Translations under genes and position numbers: made by a program
The notes under the pieces: model-generated
What the model saw: only the letters and a program-made list of their open reading frames with translations
Databases searched by the model: none
Told to the model about the DNA's origin: nothing
Assembly: GCF_000812875.1 (NCBI RefSeq)
Contig: NZ_JSYK01000002.1
Location: 310,001-374,000 of the forward strand
Reading direction: 5' to 3'
Origin: Kaistella solincola
GTDB taxonomy: Bacteria > Bacteroidota > Bacteroidia > Flavobacteriales > Weeksellaceae
DNA length: 64,000 nt
Part shown: positions 52,001 through 60,702 of the stretch, one piece after another
Layout: every line of letters starts with the position of its first letter
How positions within the stretch are numbered: the stretch's first letter is position 1

Positions 52001-52058
52001 CCATTAATTTTATCTATGCCAAATATACTGAGTTTTTGCCGGAATCCCATTAATTTTA
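52001..52058. repeat. 12-base direct repeat in the oxyR-catalase promoter region
   Basis: CCATTAATTTTA occurs at 52001-52012 and again at 52047-52058. One copy covers the expected oxyR transcription start, the other abuts the catalase -7 box. It is a candidate OxyR operator pair. Confidence 0.5.
52020..52027 (-). promoter_or_regulatory. -7 box TATATTTG for oxyR
   Basis: Plus-strand CAAATATA, 20 bases before the oxyR ATG. Confidence 0.6.
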
Positions 52059-52060
52059 GA

Positions 52061-52068
52061 TAAATTTG
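52061..52068 (+). promoter_or_regulatory. -7 box TAAATTTG for the catalase-family gene
   Basis: Exact TAnnTTTG, ending 21 bases before the ATG at 52090 and preceded two bases upstream by the second direct repeat. Confidence 0.65.
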
Positions 52069-52089
52069 AAGGCTACAATATTGCAAATT

Positions 52090-53511
52090 ATGAGTATCAA
52101 GAAAATGGGCAATATAGCCCAGAATCCTTTCTACGACACCATCAACAGCTCACGGAATATTCAGGACAATCCGATGAATGCTGCATCTAGTTTCCAAGAG
52201 CAGGACTTTCTGCAAATCTTACGCGGAACTATTCCGGAACGTGCACTTTTTACAAAAGGTACCGGCGCCTACGGAACTTTCACGGTAACCAACGATATCA
52301 CTCAGTTTACCAATGCCAATTTATTTTCCTCGGTTGGAAAAATTTGCCGTTGTTTTGCCCGATTTTCTGATTTTACTAGTGAAAAAGGCAGCGCGGACAC
52401 CAACAGGGATTCAAGAGGTTTTGCGCTGAAATTTTATACCGAAGACGGAATCTGGGATTTGGTCGGCAGCAACAGCCCGGTTTTTTTCATCAAAGAGCCC
52501 GCAAAATTTCCGGAATTTGTGCGAACGCAGCGGCGCTCACCAAAAACGAATTTAAAAAGCACCACCGACATGTGGAATTTCTGCTGTGCAAATCCCGAAA
52601 CGCTGCACCAGCTGCTGATGTATTTTTCGGGTCGCGGAACGCCGAAAGGTTTTCGCCATTTGAACGGGTATGGTTCGCACACCTATTCGATGATTAATGC
52701 TGAAAACGAGCGCGTCTGGGTGAAATATCATATTAAAACCAACCAAGGCATTAAAAATCTCGTTCCAACACAAGCTGCTCAGCTAAAAAGCACGAACCCG
52801 GATTTTGCGCAGGAAGATTTCATCAATGCTCTGCAAAACGGTGATTTCCCGAAATGGACACTTTATATTCAGGTAATGACGGAAGATCAGGCGAAAAACT
52901 TCCGCTGGAATCCGTTCGATGTTACGAAGGTTTGGTTTCACGATGAATTTCCGCTGATTGAAGTTGGTGAAATCGAGCTTAATGAAATTCCGTCCGATTA
53001 TCAGTCGAATGTTGAAGAAGTTGCCTTTTCGCCGGCAAATTTCGTTCAGGGTTTAGGACTTTCGCCTGACCCAATTTTACAGGCCAGAATTGCTACTTAC
53101 GGTGAAGCGCAACAGCACAGACTCGGCAGACACGCCAATTTGCTTGAAGTGAACCGCTGCCCGTTTTCACCGGAAAAAGACAAATCAGAAAAAAACGGCC
53201 AAACAGCCCGGAATTTTTCTGAATTCGAAAAGGAAGATGCTTTTCCCGAAAGCTTTTACAGCGAAAATGAAGATGATCACTTTACGCAGCCCGGTTTATT
53301 TTACACAAAAGCACTTCAGGATTATGACCGAATAGAACTTGTTCGAAACATTATCGAATCAATGAACGAAATCTCCGGCCCAGAACGCGAAGAAGTAATA
53401 AACCGACAAATTTGCCATTTTTTCCGCGCAAATATTGAACTTGGAATGAAAATCGCAATGGGGTTGCAGATCAACATCGATGCTAATATGATGAACCACG
53501 CTGGAAGTTAA
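52090..53511 (+). CDS. Catalase-family heme protein with substituted distal His and Asn
   Basis: The 473-residue protein aligns without gaps to small-subunit catalases over the heme pocket: RALFTKGTGAYGTFTVTNDI, ARFSDFTSEKG, RGFALKFYTEDG, GYGSHTYS and RIATYGEAQQHRLG. The proximal heme ligand Tyr337 and its Arg333 are kept, as are distal Ser93 and Phe132. The catalytic His (VVHAKG) is Phe54 (codon TTT, 52249-52251) and the catalytic Asn (GNNTP) is Ser127 (AGC, 52468-52470). Ordinary catalase activity is therefore doubtful. It is expressed divergently from oxyR, so peroxide induction is likely. Confidence 0.9.
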   Translation: MSIKKMGNIAQNPFYDTINSSRNIQDNPMNAASSFQEQDFLQILRGTIPERALFTKGTGAYGTFTVTNDITQFTNANLFSSVGKICRCFARFSDFTSEKGSADTNRDSRGFALKFYTEDGIWDLVGSNSPVFFIKEPAKFPEFVRTQRRSPKTNLKSTTDMWNFCCANPETLHQLLMYFSGRGTPKGFRHLNGYGSHTYSMINAENERVWVKYHIKTNQGIKNLVPTQAAQLKSTNPDFAQEDFINALQNGDFPKWTLYIQVMTEDQAKNFRWNPFDVTKVWFHDEFPLIEVGEIELNEIPSDYQSNVEEVAFSPANFVQGLGLSPDPILQARIATYGEAQQHRLGRHANLLEVNRCPFSPEKDKSEKNGQTARNFSEFEKEDAFPESFYSENEDDHFTQPGLFYTKALQDYDRIELVRNIIESMNEISGPEREEVINRQICHFFRANIELGMKIAMGLQINIDANMMNHAGS

Positions 53512-53612
53512 AAAAATTAACACAAATTGTCATTTCGGTAATGATAACGCCTTCATTAAATACACTTTATTAAAAAATATTGTTTAATTTGCGAAAAACT
53601 CTTAATAACGCC

Positions 53613-54380
53613 ATGTCCTACCAAAATATTAATGTAGAAACGGATCAAAAAACCGCCGTAATCACCATTAACAGACCGCAGAGCTTAAATGCGCTGAACG
53701 CCTTAACAATCACAGAATTAAGCAAAGCTTTAGACGAAATTGAACAGGATTCGCAGTTCAGAGCGGTAATTATCACCGGAAGTGGTGAAAAATCCTTTGT
53801 TGCGGGCGCTGATATTAAAGAATTTTCGGATTTCGGAACAAGCGCAGCTGAAGATTTAGCAAGAAACGGCCAGAACATTTTATTCAATAAAATTGAAAAC
53901 CTCAGCAAACCCGTAATTGCCGCTGTTAACGGCTTTGCATTAGGTGGAGGTTTAGAGCTTGCCATGGCGTGTCACATTCGCTATGCCTCAGAAAACGCGA
54001 AACTTGGCTTGCCGGAAGTAACTTTAGGTTTAATTCCAGGTTATGGAGGAACGCAAAGATTGCCGAAACTGGTCGGAAAAGGGCTGGCCAACGAAATGAT
54101 ATTTTCGGCGAAAATGATTCCGGCGCAACGCGCAAAAGAAATTGGGCTTGTAAACGATGTTTTTTCTTTAGACGAACTTCTACCGAAAGCAAAAGAATTA
54201 GCAAACCAAATCGCACAGAATTCACCTATGGGAATTGCAAAAGCAATTGAAGCGGTAAATAAATCAGATGGTGAAAACGGCTTCGAAACCGAGATTAAAT
54301 TTTTCGGTGAACTGTTTGAAATGGCCGATAAAAAAGAAGGTGTTGCTGCGTTTTTAGAAAAGAGAAAACCTTCATTTTAA
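53613..54380 (+). CDS. Enoyl-CoA hydratase/isomerase (crotonase family)
   Basis: The 255-residue crotonase has the oxyanion-hole segments FVAGADIKEFSDFG and NGFALGGGLELAMACHIRYA, and the catalytic Glu region LGLPEVTLGLIPGYGGTQRLP. It hydrates trans-2-enoyl-CoA in beta-oxidation or a related path. The ATG at 53613 (MSYQNINVE) is chosen; an upstream TTG would add 11 residues not expected in the family. A near -7 match (TTAATTTG) lies just upstream. No other fatty-acid genes are next to it. Confidence 0.92.
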   Translation: MSYQNINVETDQKTAVITINRPQSLNALNALTITELSKALDEIEQDSQFRAVIITGSGEKSFVAGADIKEFSDFGTSAAEDLARNGQNILFNKIENLSKPVIAAVNGFALGGGLELAMACHIRYASENAKLGLPEVTLGLIPGYGGTQRLPKLVGKGLANEMIFSAKMIPAQRAKEIGLVNDVFSLDELLPKAKELANQIAQNSPMGIAKAIEAVNKSDGENGFETEIKFFGELFEMADKKEGVAAFLEKRKPSF

Positions 54381-54404
54381 GTAAAAAATTTAAAAGTTAT
54401 AGGT

Positions 54405-54860
54405 TTGGACGTAACAAAATTTGATTTAGCATATCTGGAAATGGCCGCGGTATGGTCTAGACTTTCCTACTGCAAACGAAAGCAGGTAGGCGCACTGATT
54501 GTGAAAGACCGAATGATTATTTCCGATGGTTATAACGGAACACCTTCGGGATTCGAAAACTGTTGCGAAGACGAAAACGGAAAGACCCAATGGTTTGTAC
54601 TTCATGCAGAAGCCAATGCGATATTGAAACTCGCCGGCTCTACGCAGTCGGCAAAAGGCGCCACATTATATCTTACGCTATCGCCTTGTAAAGAATGCAG
54701 CAAACTTATTTTACAGGCCGGAATACGAAAAGTGGTATATATTGACGAATATTCCGACGAAGACGGTATAGAATTTTTAAAAAATCATGGAATCGAGCTT
54801 TTAAGAGTGTCACATGATATTTTAAAGCAAAAAACACAAAAAAATGATTACTTGGGATGA
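54405..54860 (+). CDS. Deoxycytidylate (dCMP) deaminase
   Basis: The 151-residue zinc deaminase has HAEANAILKLAG (zinc His and catalytic Glu) and SPCKECSKLILQAG (zinc Cys pair), plus YCKRKQVGALIVKD and DGYNGTPSGFENCC, typical of dCMP deaminases. It supplies dUMP for thymidylate synthesis. The start is uncertain: TTG at 54405 keeps the conserved DLAYLEMA helix, but it lies inside a TAGGTTTG -7-like box (54400-54407). The next ATG at 54441 would trim that helix. The 3' end overlaps xerD by 17 bases. Confidence 0.88.
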   Translation: MDVTKFDLAYLEMAAVWSRLSYCKRKQVGALIVKDRMIISDGYNGTPSGFENCCEDENGKTQWFVLHAEANAILKLAGSTQSAKGATLYLTLSPCKECSKLILQAGIRKVVYIDEYSDEDGIEFLKNHGIELLRVSHDILKQKTQKNDYLG

Positions 54861-55752
54861 CAAAATCAAAGATTTCGAAACATTTTTAAAATTTGAACGA
54901 AATTTTTCAGAGAATACTGTAGATGCGTATTTGCGCGACCTGCGCAAGCTTCAGAATTATGCAGAATTTGACCTTGAAGGTGTTGGACCACTGCAGATTA
55001 GTTACGAAAACATTCAGGAATACCTTTACCAGTTTTCCAAAAAGAAATTCAGCGAAAGAACGCAGGCGCGTTGGGTTTCATCCATAAAAGCTTTCTTTAA
55101 ATATCTTCTTGATGATGAAGTGCGTGCGGATAATCCCGCAACACTGATTGAAGGTCCAAAATTAGGACTTTATTTACCCGACACTTTAAGTTTTGTTGAT
55201 GTTGAGCGAATTATAAAAGCCATCGACGTTACTACAGAACTCGGCAAACGAAACCAGTGTATGATCGAAGTTTTATACGGCTGCGGTTTGCGCGTTTCCG
55301 AGCTTATCGATCTTAAAATTTCAAACATCAACTTTAAAGAATTATATCTGAAGGTTGAAGGCAAAGGAAACAAAACCCGTTTTGTGCCACTTGCGCGTTA
55401 CACCGCCGACCTCATCAAAGATTATCACGAAAATGTGCGGTCGAAGTATAAGGTCAATAAAAAATGCGAGGACATTCTCTTCCTGAACAGTCGCGGTTCC
55501 TCGATGTCACGCGTTATCGTTTTCATCATTATTAAAGAATTAACCGAAAAAGCGGGCATCAGCAAGAAAATTTCGCCACACACTTTCCGCCATTCTTTTG
55601 CCACACATCTTTTACAAAATGGCGCTGATTTGCGCTATATCCAGGAAATGCTCGGCCATTCCAGCATTACAACCACCGAAATTTACACGCATCTGAAAAA
55701 CGAAGAACTGCGTGAAGTTATCCTTAATTACCATCCGCGAAATATTTCCTGA
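54844..55752 (+). CDS. xerD: Tyrosine recombinase XerD
   Basis: The 302-residue recombinase has a SAM-like N-terminal core-binding domain (about 1-90, LKFERNFSENTVDAYLRDL). The catalytic domain shows Arg in CGLRVSELIDL, Lys in VEGKGNKTRFVPL, HTFRHSFATHLL (His, Arg), LGHSS and nucleophile Tyr in TTTEIYTHL. With XerC it resolves chromosome dimers at dif. It overlaps the dCMP deaminase gene and ends one base into the NUDIX gene, so the three are one operon. It is a housekeeping gene, with no integron or phage neighbour. Confidence 0.94.
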   Translation: MITWDDKIKDFETFLKFERNFSENTVDAYLRDLRKLQNYAEFDLEGVGPLQISYENIQEYLYQFSKKKFSERTQARWVSSIKAFFKYLLDDEVRADNPATLIEGPKLGLYLPDTLSFVDVERIIKAIDVTTELGKRNQCMIEVLYGCGLRVSELIDLKISNINFKELYLKVEGKGNKTRFVPLARYTADLIKDYHENVRSKYKVNKKCEDILFLNSRGSSMSRVIVFIIIKELTEKAGISKKISPHTFRHSFATHLLQNGADLRYIQEMLGHSSITTTEIYTHLKNEELREVILNYHPRNIS

Positions 55753-56267
55753 TGCAAACGCTGAATTTTTGCCCAAAATGCGGCGGAAAAACTTTGCTTT
55801 GGGACGGCGAAAAAAAATGGAGCTGCTCTAACTGCGATTATATGCTCTATCACAATGTTGCGGGCGCTGTTGCGGTAATCGTTTCACACAAAGACGAAAT
55901 TCTTTTTACCCGGCGAAATCAGGAACCTAAAAAAGGCAAGCTCGATTTGGCGGGCGGTTTCGTGGATCCAAAAGAAAGTGCCGAAGAAACCTGTGTTCGC
56001 GAGCTTTTCGAAGAAATGAAAATTAAAGTCAATATTGCTGACCTGAAATATGTCGGAAGTTTGCCCAATGTTTACCATTACAAAAATATTGATTACAATA
56101 CTTTGGACCTTTTTTTCGAATATGAGGTTGCGGAAAAATTCCAGGTTCAGCTTGAAGAATCAGAAATTTCTGAGGTTATCTGGCTGAAAAAAGCCGATTT
56201 GGATTTAAATGAAATCGCATTTGATTCGCAACGCGCATTTCTTGAAAAGTATTTTTTTACCGCCTAA
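55752..56267 (+). CDS. NUDIX hydrolase with N-terminal zinc ribbon
   Basis: The 171-residue protein has a CPKCGG ... CSNC zinc ribbon (about 7-30) and a NUDIX box GGFVDPKESAEETCVRELFEEM. The box matches Gx5Ex7REUxEE, but the Gly near its end is Lys (EEMKI). The layout resembles NudC-like NADH pyrophosphatases, shortened at the N-terminus. The substrate is a nucleoside diphosphate derivative, not defined further. Its ATG overlaps the xerD TGA by one base. Confidence 0.85.
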   Translation: MQTLNFCPKCGGKTLLWDGEKKWSCSNCDYMLYHNVAGAVAVIVSHKDEILFTRRNQEPKKGKLDLAGGFVDPKESAEETCVRELFEEMKIKVNIADLKYVGSLPNVYHYKNIDYNTLDLFFEYEVAEKFQVQLEESEISEVIWLKKADLDLNEIAFDSQRAFLEKYFFTA

Positions 56268-56298
56268 AACGGCATTTTTTTTCCTTGTTGGTTTAGCG

Positions 56299-56306
56299 TA
56301 AATTTG
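56299..56306 (+). promoter_or_regulatory. -7 box TAAATTTG before the pseudouridine synthase gene
   Basis: Exact TAnnTTTG. The ATG at 56329 leaves 22 bases after the box, whereas the one at 56317 leaves only 10. Confidence 0.55.
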
Positions 56307-56328
56307 AAAATTCTAAATGTTCATTTTT

Positions 56329-57024
56329 ATGCAGGACCAAATCGTTTTTGAAGATAACCATCTTTTAGTCATCAACAAGAAAACCGGACAGCTCGTTCAG
56401 GGCGATAAAACCGGAGATCTTTCGTTGCTGGATCTGCTTAAAAATTTCCTGAAAAAAAGAGACCAAAAACCGGGAAATGTTTTTCTCGGCTTGGTTCATC
56501 GCATCGACCGCCCAACTTCGGGTTTGGTGATTTACGCAAAAACTTCGAAAGCACTTTCCCGATTAACCCAGATGGTGAAAAATCGCGAAATCAAAAAAAC
56601 GTATTGGGCGGTTGTACCGAAAGTTGAAATTCCGAAGGCACAAAGACTCGTGCATTACCTACAGAAAAACGAAAAAAACAACAAGGCAACGGTTTTCCCG
56701 AAGGTTACGCAAGGCGCGAAAGAAGCGATTTTGAACTACGAAATCATCAAAGTTTTAGATAATTTTCAGCTTTTGGAAATCGATTTAGAGACCGGCCGTC
56801 ATCATCAGATCCGCGCGCAGCTGGCGAAAATAGGTGCGCCGATAAAAGGTGATTTAAAATACGGTTCACCACGCTCCAATCCAGACGGCGGAATTCATCT
56901 GCACGCTCGAAAACTGGAATTTCACCATCCCGTAACCAAAGAAAATATTACGATTACCGCGCCGGTTCCGGACAACGATGCCGTTTGGAAAGCTTGCGAA
57001 GAAACTAAAAATTTGCCGTTTTAG
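56329..57024 (+). CDS. RluA-family pseudouridine synthase
   Basis: The 231-residue protein begins MQDQIVFEDNHLLVINKKTG. It has the catalytic loop LVHRIDRPTSGLVIYAKT (Asp in HRIDRPTSG), IKKTYWAVV and TGRHHQIRAQLAKIG. There is no N-terminal S4 domain. It isomerises uridine in rRNA or tRNA; the site is not predictable. An ATG at 56317 would add four residues (MFIF) and is less well placed relative to the promoter. Its stop codon lies in the loop of the terminator. Confidence 0.9.
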   Translation: MQDQIVFEDNHLLVINKKTGQLVQGDKTGDLSLLDLLKNFLKKRDQKPGNVFLGLVHRIDRPTSGLVIYAKTSKALSRLTQMVKNREIKKTYWAVVPKVEIPKAQRLVHYLQKNEKNNKATVFPKVTQGAKEAILNYEIIKVLDNFQLLEIDLETGRHHQIRAQLAKIGAPIKGDLKYGSPRSNPDGGIHLHARKLEFHHPVTKENITITAPVPDNDAVWKACEETKNLPF

Positions 57025-57036
57025 CGGCAAATTTTT
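57008..57036. terminator. Terminator overlapping the pseudouridine synthase stop codon
   Basis: AATTTGCCG (57010-57018) pairs with CGGCAAATT (57025-57033) over TTTTAG. It serves the convergent gene at 57046 as well. Confidence 0.8.
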
Positions 57037-57045
57037 CAGAATTAA

Positions 57046-57600
57046 TTAATCGTATTGGGCTGCTAAAACCATGAGATCGCGGTAAAGCGGCTCCGAAGAA
57101 TCGTAAAACAAACGGATCAGTTTTCGCATATGGTCCGCGCTAGGGCTTGGTGTTAAAAACACTTTTGCATACTGCGTATCTTTTTTTGTAAGCTCGTCGT
57201 GGTCTGCCTGATAACCTTCAATATACTCACCATCTTTGTCATAATACAGCGTGAAATTATCAGGAATATAGCCGCTGTCTCCCTTAAGGATTCTTGCAGT
57301 TTCCGCAGCTTTTACGTTTACTACCAAATTATCGCTGTCCTTTGCTTTATCATACGTGAATTTGGCATCAAACTCCGCGATTTTGTAGGTAACGCCACCA
57401 TCCATCGAGTAACGCACGCGAACCAGCGCTGCCACATCGGTACGCATTGCAACTAATTTTTCCGATAACAAAACAAACTGGTAGTGCGTTCCGCTATTGG
57501 AAGTCCAGTTGTAAAAATCGGCGATATCAACCTTTTTCAGTTGCGCTGGAAATAAAGAAAAAGTCAGAAATAAGAGACCGAAGAGTAAAGTTTTCATCAT
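57046..57600 (-). CDS. Secreted protein of unknown function
   Basis: The 184-residue product has a signal peptide (MMKTLLFGLLFLTFSLFPAQ), followed by KKVDIADFYNWTSNSGTHYQ and a mixed alpha/beta remainder ending VLAAQYD. I recognise no family. Acidic and Tyr-rich stretches (YIPDNFTLYYDKDGEYIEGY) suggest an extracytoplasmic beta protein. It is monocistronic, with a -7 box upstream. Two adjacent Met codons could serve as start. Confidence 0.75.
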   Translation of the reverse strand: MMKTLLFGLLFLTFSLFPAQLKKVDIADFYNWTSNSGTHYQFVLLSEKLVAMRTDVAALVRVRYSMDGGVTYKIAEFDAKFTYDKAKDSDNLVVNVKAAETARILKGDSGYIPDNFTLYYDKDGEYIEGYQADHDELTKKDTQYAKVFLTPSPSADHMRKLIRLFYDSSEPLYRDLMVLAAQYD

Positions 57601-57617
57601 ATAATTATTAATTGCAC

Positions 57618-57625
57618 CAAATGTA
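57618..57625 (-). promoter_or_regulatory. -7 box TACATTTG before the 57046-57600 gene
   Basis: Plus-strand CAAATGTA, 17 bases before the ATG at 57600. Confidence 0.55.
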
Positions 57626-57802
57626 TAAAAAATGCAAATTACTGTGTAAATAAATTAAAATTAATTTTAATTCTGAATTTGAAAAAATTCGGCCCTTTAA
57701 TGGCAAATTTTTTCGCTTTATTATTTCGAAAAGCTTGCTTTCCGAATACAATATTTCAGAAAAATTCGGTGTTTTAAGGGCAAATATTTTTAAAATCAAG
57801 AC

Positions 57803-57834
57803 AAAAAAACCGCCCAATTTCTTAGGCGGTTTTT
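57803..57834 (-). terminator. Terminator of the aconitase gene
   Basis: AAAACCGCC pairs with GGCGGTTTT around CAATTTCTTA; the A-run on the plus strand is the U-tail. Confidence 0.85.
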
Positions 57835-57852
57835 CAATATTTAAATAGTAAT

Positions 57853-60129
57853 TTAAGCTTGTCTTGCAGCTTCTGCAGCAATCAGATTTAAAGCGGAACC
57901 TGCGCGGAACCAGTCAATCTGCTGAGCATTGTAAGTGTGGTTCGTGACGATGAGGTCTTTAGAACCATCCGCGTGTAAGAATTCCAACGTTAAAGTTTTG
58001 CCTGGCGCAAACTGATCCAAATCAAGGAAATTAACGGTGTCATCTTCCTGAATTTTGTCGTAGTCCGCTTCATTTGCGAAAGTAAGACCAAGCATACCCT
58101 GTTTTTTCAAATTCGTTTCATGGATTCTGGCGAAAGATTTCACCAAAACGGCTTTCACACCAAGATGTCTCGGCTCCATCGCTGCGTGTTCTCTGGAAGA
58201 ACCTTCACCGTAGTTTTGGTCACCAACCACGATCGTCGGAATTCCGGCAGCTTTGTAAGCGCGCGCTACAGCAGGAACCTCTCCGTAAGTGCCATTCAAC
58301 GCATTTTTCACCGTATTGGTCTCCATGTTATACGCGTTGATCGCACCGATTAACATGTTATTCGAAATATTATCAAGGTGTCCGCGGTATTTTAACCACG
58401 GTCCAGCCATTGAAATATGATCAGTTGTACATTTTCCGAAAGCCTTAATTAAAACTTTAGCACCGGAAATGTTTTCACCATCCCAAGGTTCAAACGGAGT
58501 TAAAAGCTGTAGCCTTCCGGAGTCTGGACTAACCGCAATTTGAACGGAAGAACCGTCATCGGACGGCGCCTGATAACCGTTGTCACCAACATCAAAACCT
58601 TTTGCAGGCAATTCAAATCCTTTCGGTTCATCTAATTTAATCTGCTCGCCGGCGGCGTTTGTTAAAGTATCTGTAATCGGGTTGAAATCAAGTCTTCCCG
58701 CGATTGCAACGGCGGCAACCATTTCCGGTGAGGCAACAAATGCGTGCGTATTAGGATTTCCGTCAGCTCTTTTCGCGAAGTTTCGGTTGAATGAGTGAAT
58801 GATGGAGTTTTTCTCGCCTTTTTCTGAACCTTCTCTGTCCCACTGACCGATACATGGTCCGCAGGCGTTGGTGAAAATTCTGGCTGATTCAAACTTTCGG
58901 AAAGAATCTAAAAATCCGTCTCTTTCAGCGGTAAATTTCACCTGCTCGGAACCCGGATTAATTCCTAAAATTGCGCGTGGTTTTACCCCTTTAGCAAAAG
59001 CATCTTCTACAATTGATGCTGCACGCGATAAATCTTCGTAAGATGAGTTGGTACATGAACCGATCAATGCCCATTCTACTTCAATTGGCCAACCGTTTGC
59101 CACGGCTTTTTCGTGGAAATCTGCAACAGGCGTTGCCAAATCCGGCGTGAAAGGACCGTTTAAATGTGGCGAAAGCACATCAAGATTGATTTCGATAACC
59201 TGATCGAAATACTGTTCAGGATTTGCATAAACTTCAGCATCACCAGTCAGGTGATCTGCGATTTGATCTGCAGCATCCACAATATCCTTTCTTCCGGTTG
59301 CGGATAAATATCTGCGCATGGAATCATCATACCCAAAGGTTGAAGTTGTAGCACCAATTTCGGCACCCATATTACAGATCGTGCCTTTTCCGGTTGCAGA
59401 AAGGGATTGAGCGCCTTCACCAAAATATTCAACGATACATCCGGTTCCACCTTTTACGGTAAGAATTCCGGCAACTTTCAAAATTATATCTTTAGCAGAC
59501 GTCCAGCCGCTTAATTTTCCGGTTAATTTAATACCGATTAATTTCGGCATTTTCAATTCCCACGGCATTCCGGCCATTACGTCTACCGCATCAGCACCAC
59601 CAACACCAATAGCGACCATACCAAGTCCGCCGGCGTTTACGGTGTGCGAATCTGTTCCGATCATCATTCCGCCAGGAAATGCATAATTTTCTAAAACTAC
59701 CTGGTGAATAATTCCCGCGCCCGGTTTCCAAAAACCAATTCCGTATTTGTCGCAAACAGAACTTAAGAAATTAAAAACTTCCGAGTTTTTATTGATACCT
59801 TCCTGCAAATCCGCTTCTGCTCCAACTCTCGCCTGGATCAAGTGATCTGCGTGAACGGTTGAAGGAACTGCAACTTTCGGTTTTCCGGCCTGCATAAACT
59901 GCAATAGCGCCATTTGCGCGGTCGCATCCTGCATGGCTACACGGTCCGGAGCGAAATCCACGTAGGAATTTCCTCTTTCGAAACTTTGTGTAGCGTCGCC
60001 TTCCCAAAGGTGTGTATAAAGAATTTTTTCAGCAAGTGTTAATGGTTTTCCCACCGCTTTTCTCGCAGCTTCGACCCGTGACGGATACCGCTCGTACACT
60101 TTCTTGATCATATCAATGTCGAAAGTCAT
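57853..60129 (-). CDS. Aconitate hydratase (mitochondrial type)
   Basis: The 758-residue aconitase has substrate-site and cluster motifs: [39 protein letters not shown] and [12 protein letters not shown]. These provide the three Cys ligands of the 4Fe-4S cluster. The C-terminal swivel domain has [10 protein letters not shown]. The length and order match the mitochondrial-type AcnA subgroup, not AcnB. It converts citrate to isocitrate in the TCA cycle. It is monocistronic with promoter and terminator. Confidence 0.95.
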   Translation of the reverse strand: MTFDIDMIKKVYERYPSRVEAARKAVGKPLTLAEKILYTHLWEGDATQSFERGNSYVDFAPDRVAMQDATAQMALLQFMQAGKPKVAVPSTVHADHLIQARVGAEADLQEGINKNSEVFNFLSSVCDKYGIGFWKPGAGIIHQVVLENYAFPGGMMIGTDSHTVNAGGLGMVAIGVGGADAVDVMAGMPWELKMPKLIGIKLTGKLSGWTSAKDIILKVAGILTVKGGTGCIVEYFGEGAQSLSATGKGTICNMGAEIGATTSTFGYDDSMRRYLSATGRKDIVDAADQIADHLTGDAEVYANPEQYFDQVIEINLDVLSPHLNGPFTPDLATPVADFHEKAVANGWPIEVEWALIGSCTNSSYEDLSRAASIVEDAFAKGVKPRAILGINPGSEQVKFTAERDGFLDSFRKFESARIFTNACGPCIGQWDREGSEKGEKNSIIHSFNRNFAKRADGNPNTHAFVASPEMVAAVAIAGRLDFNPITDTLTNAAGEQIKLDEPKGFELPAKGFDVGDNGYQAPSDDGSSVQIAVSPDSGRLQLLTPFEPWDGENISGAKVLIKAFGKCTTDHISMAGPWLKYRGHLDNISNNMLIGAINAYNMETNTVKNALNGTYGEVPAVARAYKAAGIPTIVVGDQNYGEGSSREHAAMEPRHLGVKAVLVKSFARIHETNLKKQGMLGLTFANEADYDKIQEDDTVNFLDLDQFAPGKTLTLEFLHADGSKDLIVTNHTYNAQQIDWFRAGSALNLIAAEAARQA

Positions 60130-60161
60130 ATTGTATATTTTTATTGTAAAATTTTGAAGCT

Positions 60162-60169
60162 CAAATTTA
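60162..60169 (-). promoter_or_regulatory. -7 box TAAATTTG before the aconitase gene
   Basis: Plus-strand CAAATTTA, 32 bases before the ATG at 60129. Confidence 0.6.
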
Positions 60170-60283
60170 CAAAATTTTTAGTGTATGGCGGCGCAAAGTC
60201 ATTTAGAATAAGTATAAATAAAATCTTTCTTTTCTATCTTTAAATTTTTAGCGAAATTTATTCACTTAAAAAAATCAAAAAAA

Positions 60284-60664
60284 ATGGCCTTTTTGCTCCA
60301 AAAAAATTTAAAACTGATCTTTATGCTCGTCGGCATTTTGCTGATAAGTACGGTTTTCTATTTTTTTGCGCCTTCGGAAAACAGTTTTTATCCAAGCTGT
60401 ATTTTCAAAAATATTACCGGCTTAAGTTGTCCTGGTTGTGGCTCGCAGCGCGCTTTTCACGAACTTTTGCATCTTAAGTTTAAAGTAGCTTTCACTTCTA
60501 ATCCGCTTTTTGTATTGGCAATTCCCTATGGTTTGGCGCTTTTAATTTCAGCAAAAATCGAAAACGAAAATGCAAGAAAAATTTTTAAAATTTTAACGGG
60601 TAAAAGGGCATTTTTTTTAATTTCGACAGTAATAATAGCTTATTTCATCTGGAGAAATTTATAA
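60284..60664 (+). CDS. DUF2752 membrane protein
   Basis: The 126-residue protein has three membrane helices. The DUF2752 signature is in the first loop: FKNITGLSCPGCGSQRAFHELLH (CPGCGSQRA core), followed by the helix NPLFVLAIPYGLALL. The conserved CPxCG pair suggests metal or thiol chemistry, but the family has no known function. It stands between aconitase (divergent) and the WG-repeat gene. I see no exact -7 box upstream. Confidence 0.85.
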   Translation: MAFLLQKNLKLIFMLVGILLISTVFYFFAPSENSFYPSCIFKNITGLSCPGCGSQRAFHELLHLKFKVAFTSNPLFVLAIPYGLALLISAKIENENARKIFKILTGKRAFFLISTVIIAYFIWRNL

Positions 60665-60669
60665 TTGAT

Positions 60670-60677
60670 TATTTTTG
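60670..60677 (+). promoter_or_regulatory. -7 box TATTTTTG before the WG-repeat gene
   Basis: Exact TAnnTTTG, ending 25 bases before the ATG at 60703. Confidence 0.55.
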
Positions 60678-60702
60678 GTCGCCTATTTGCAAAAGCACAG
60701 CG

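Noticed and set aside
54844-55752. Tyrosine recombinase as a sign of an integrative element
   Set aside because: Sequence and neighbours fit housekeeping XerD; there are no attachment-site repeats, tRNA junction or cargo genes.
57608-57817. 69-codon minus-strand ORF after the aconitase gene
   Set aside because: It begins inside the aconitase terminator, runs through AT-rich spacer and overlaps the next gene's promoter.
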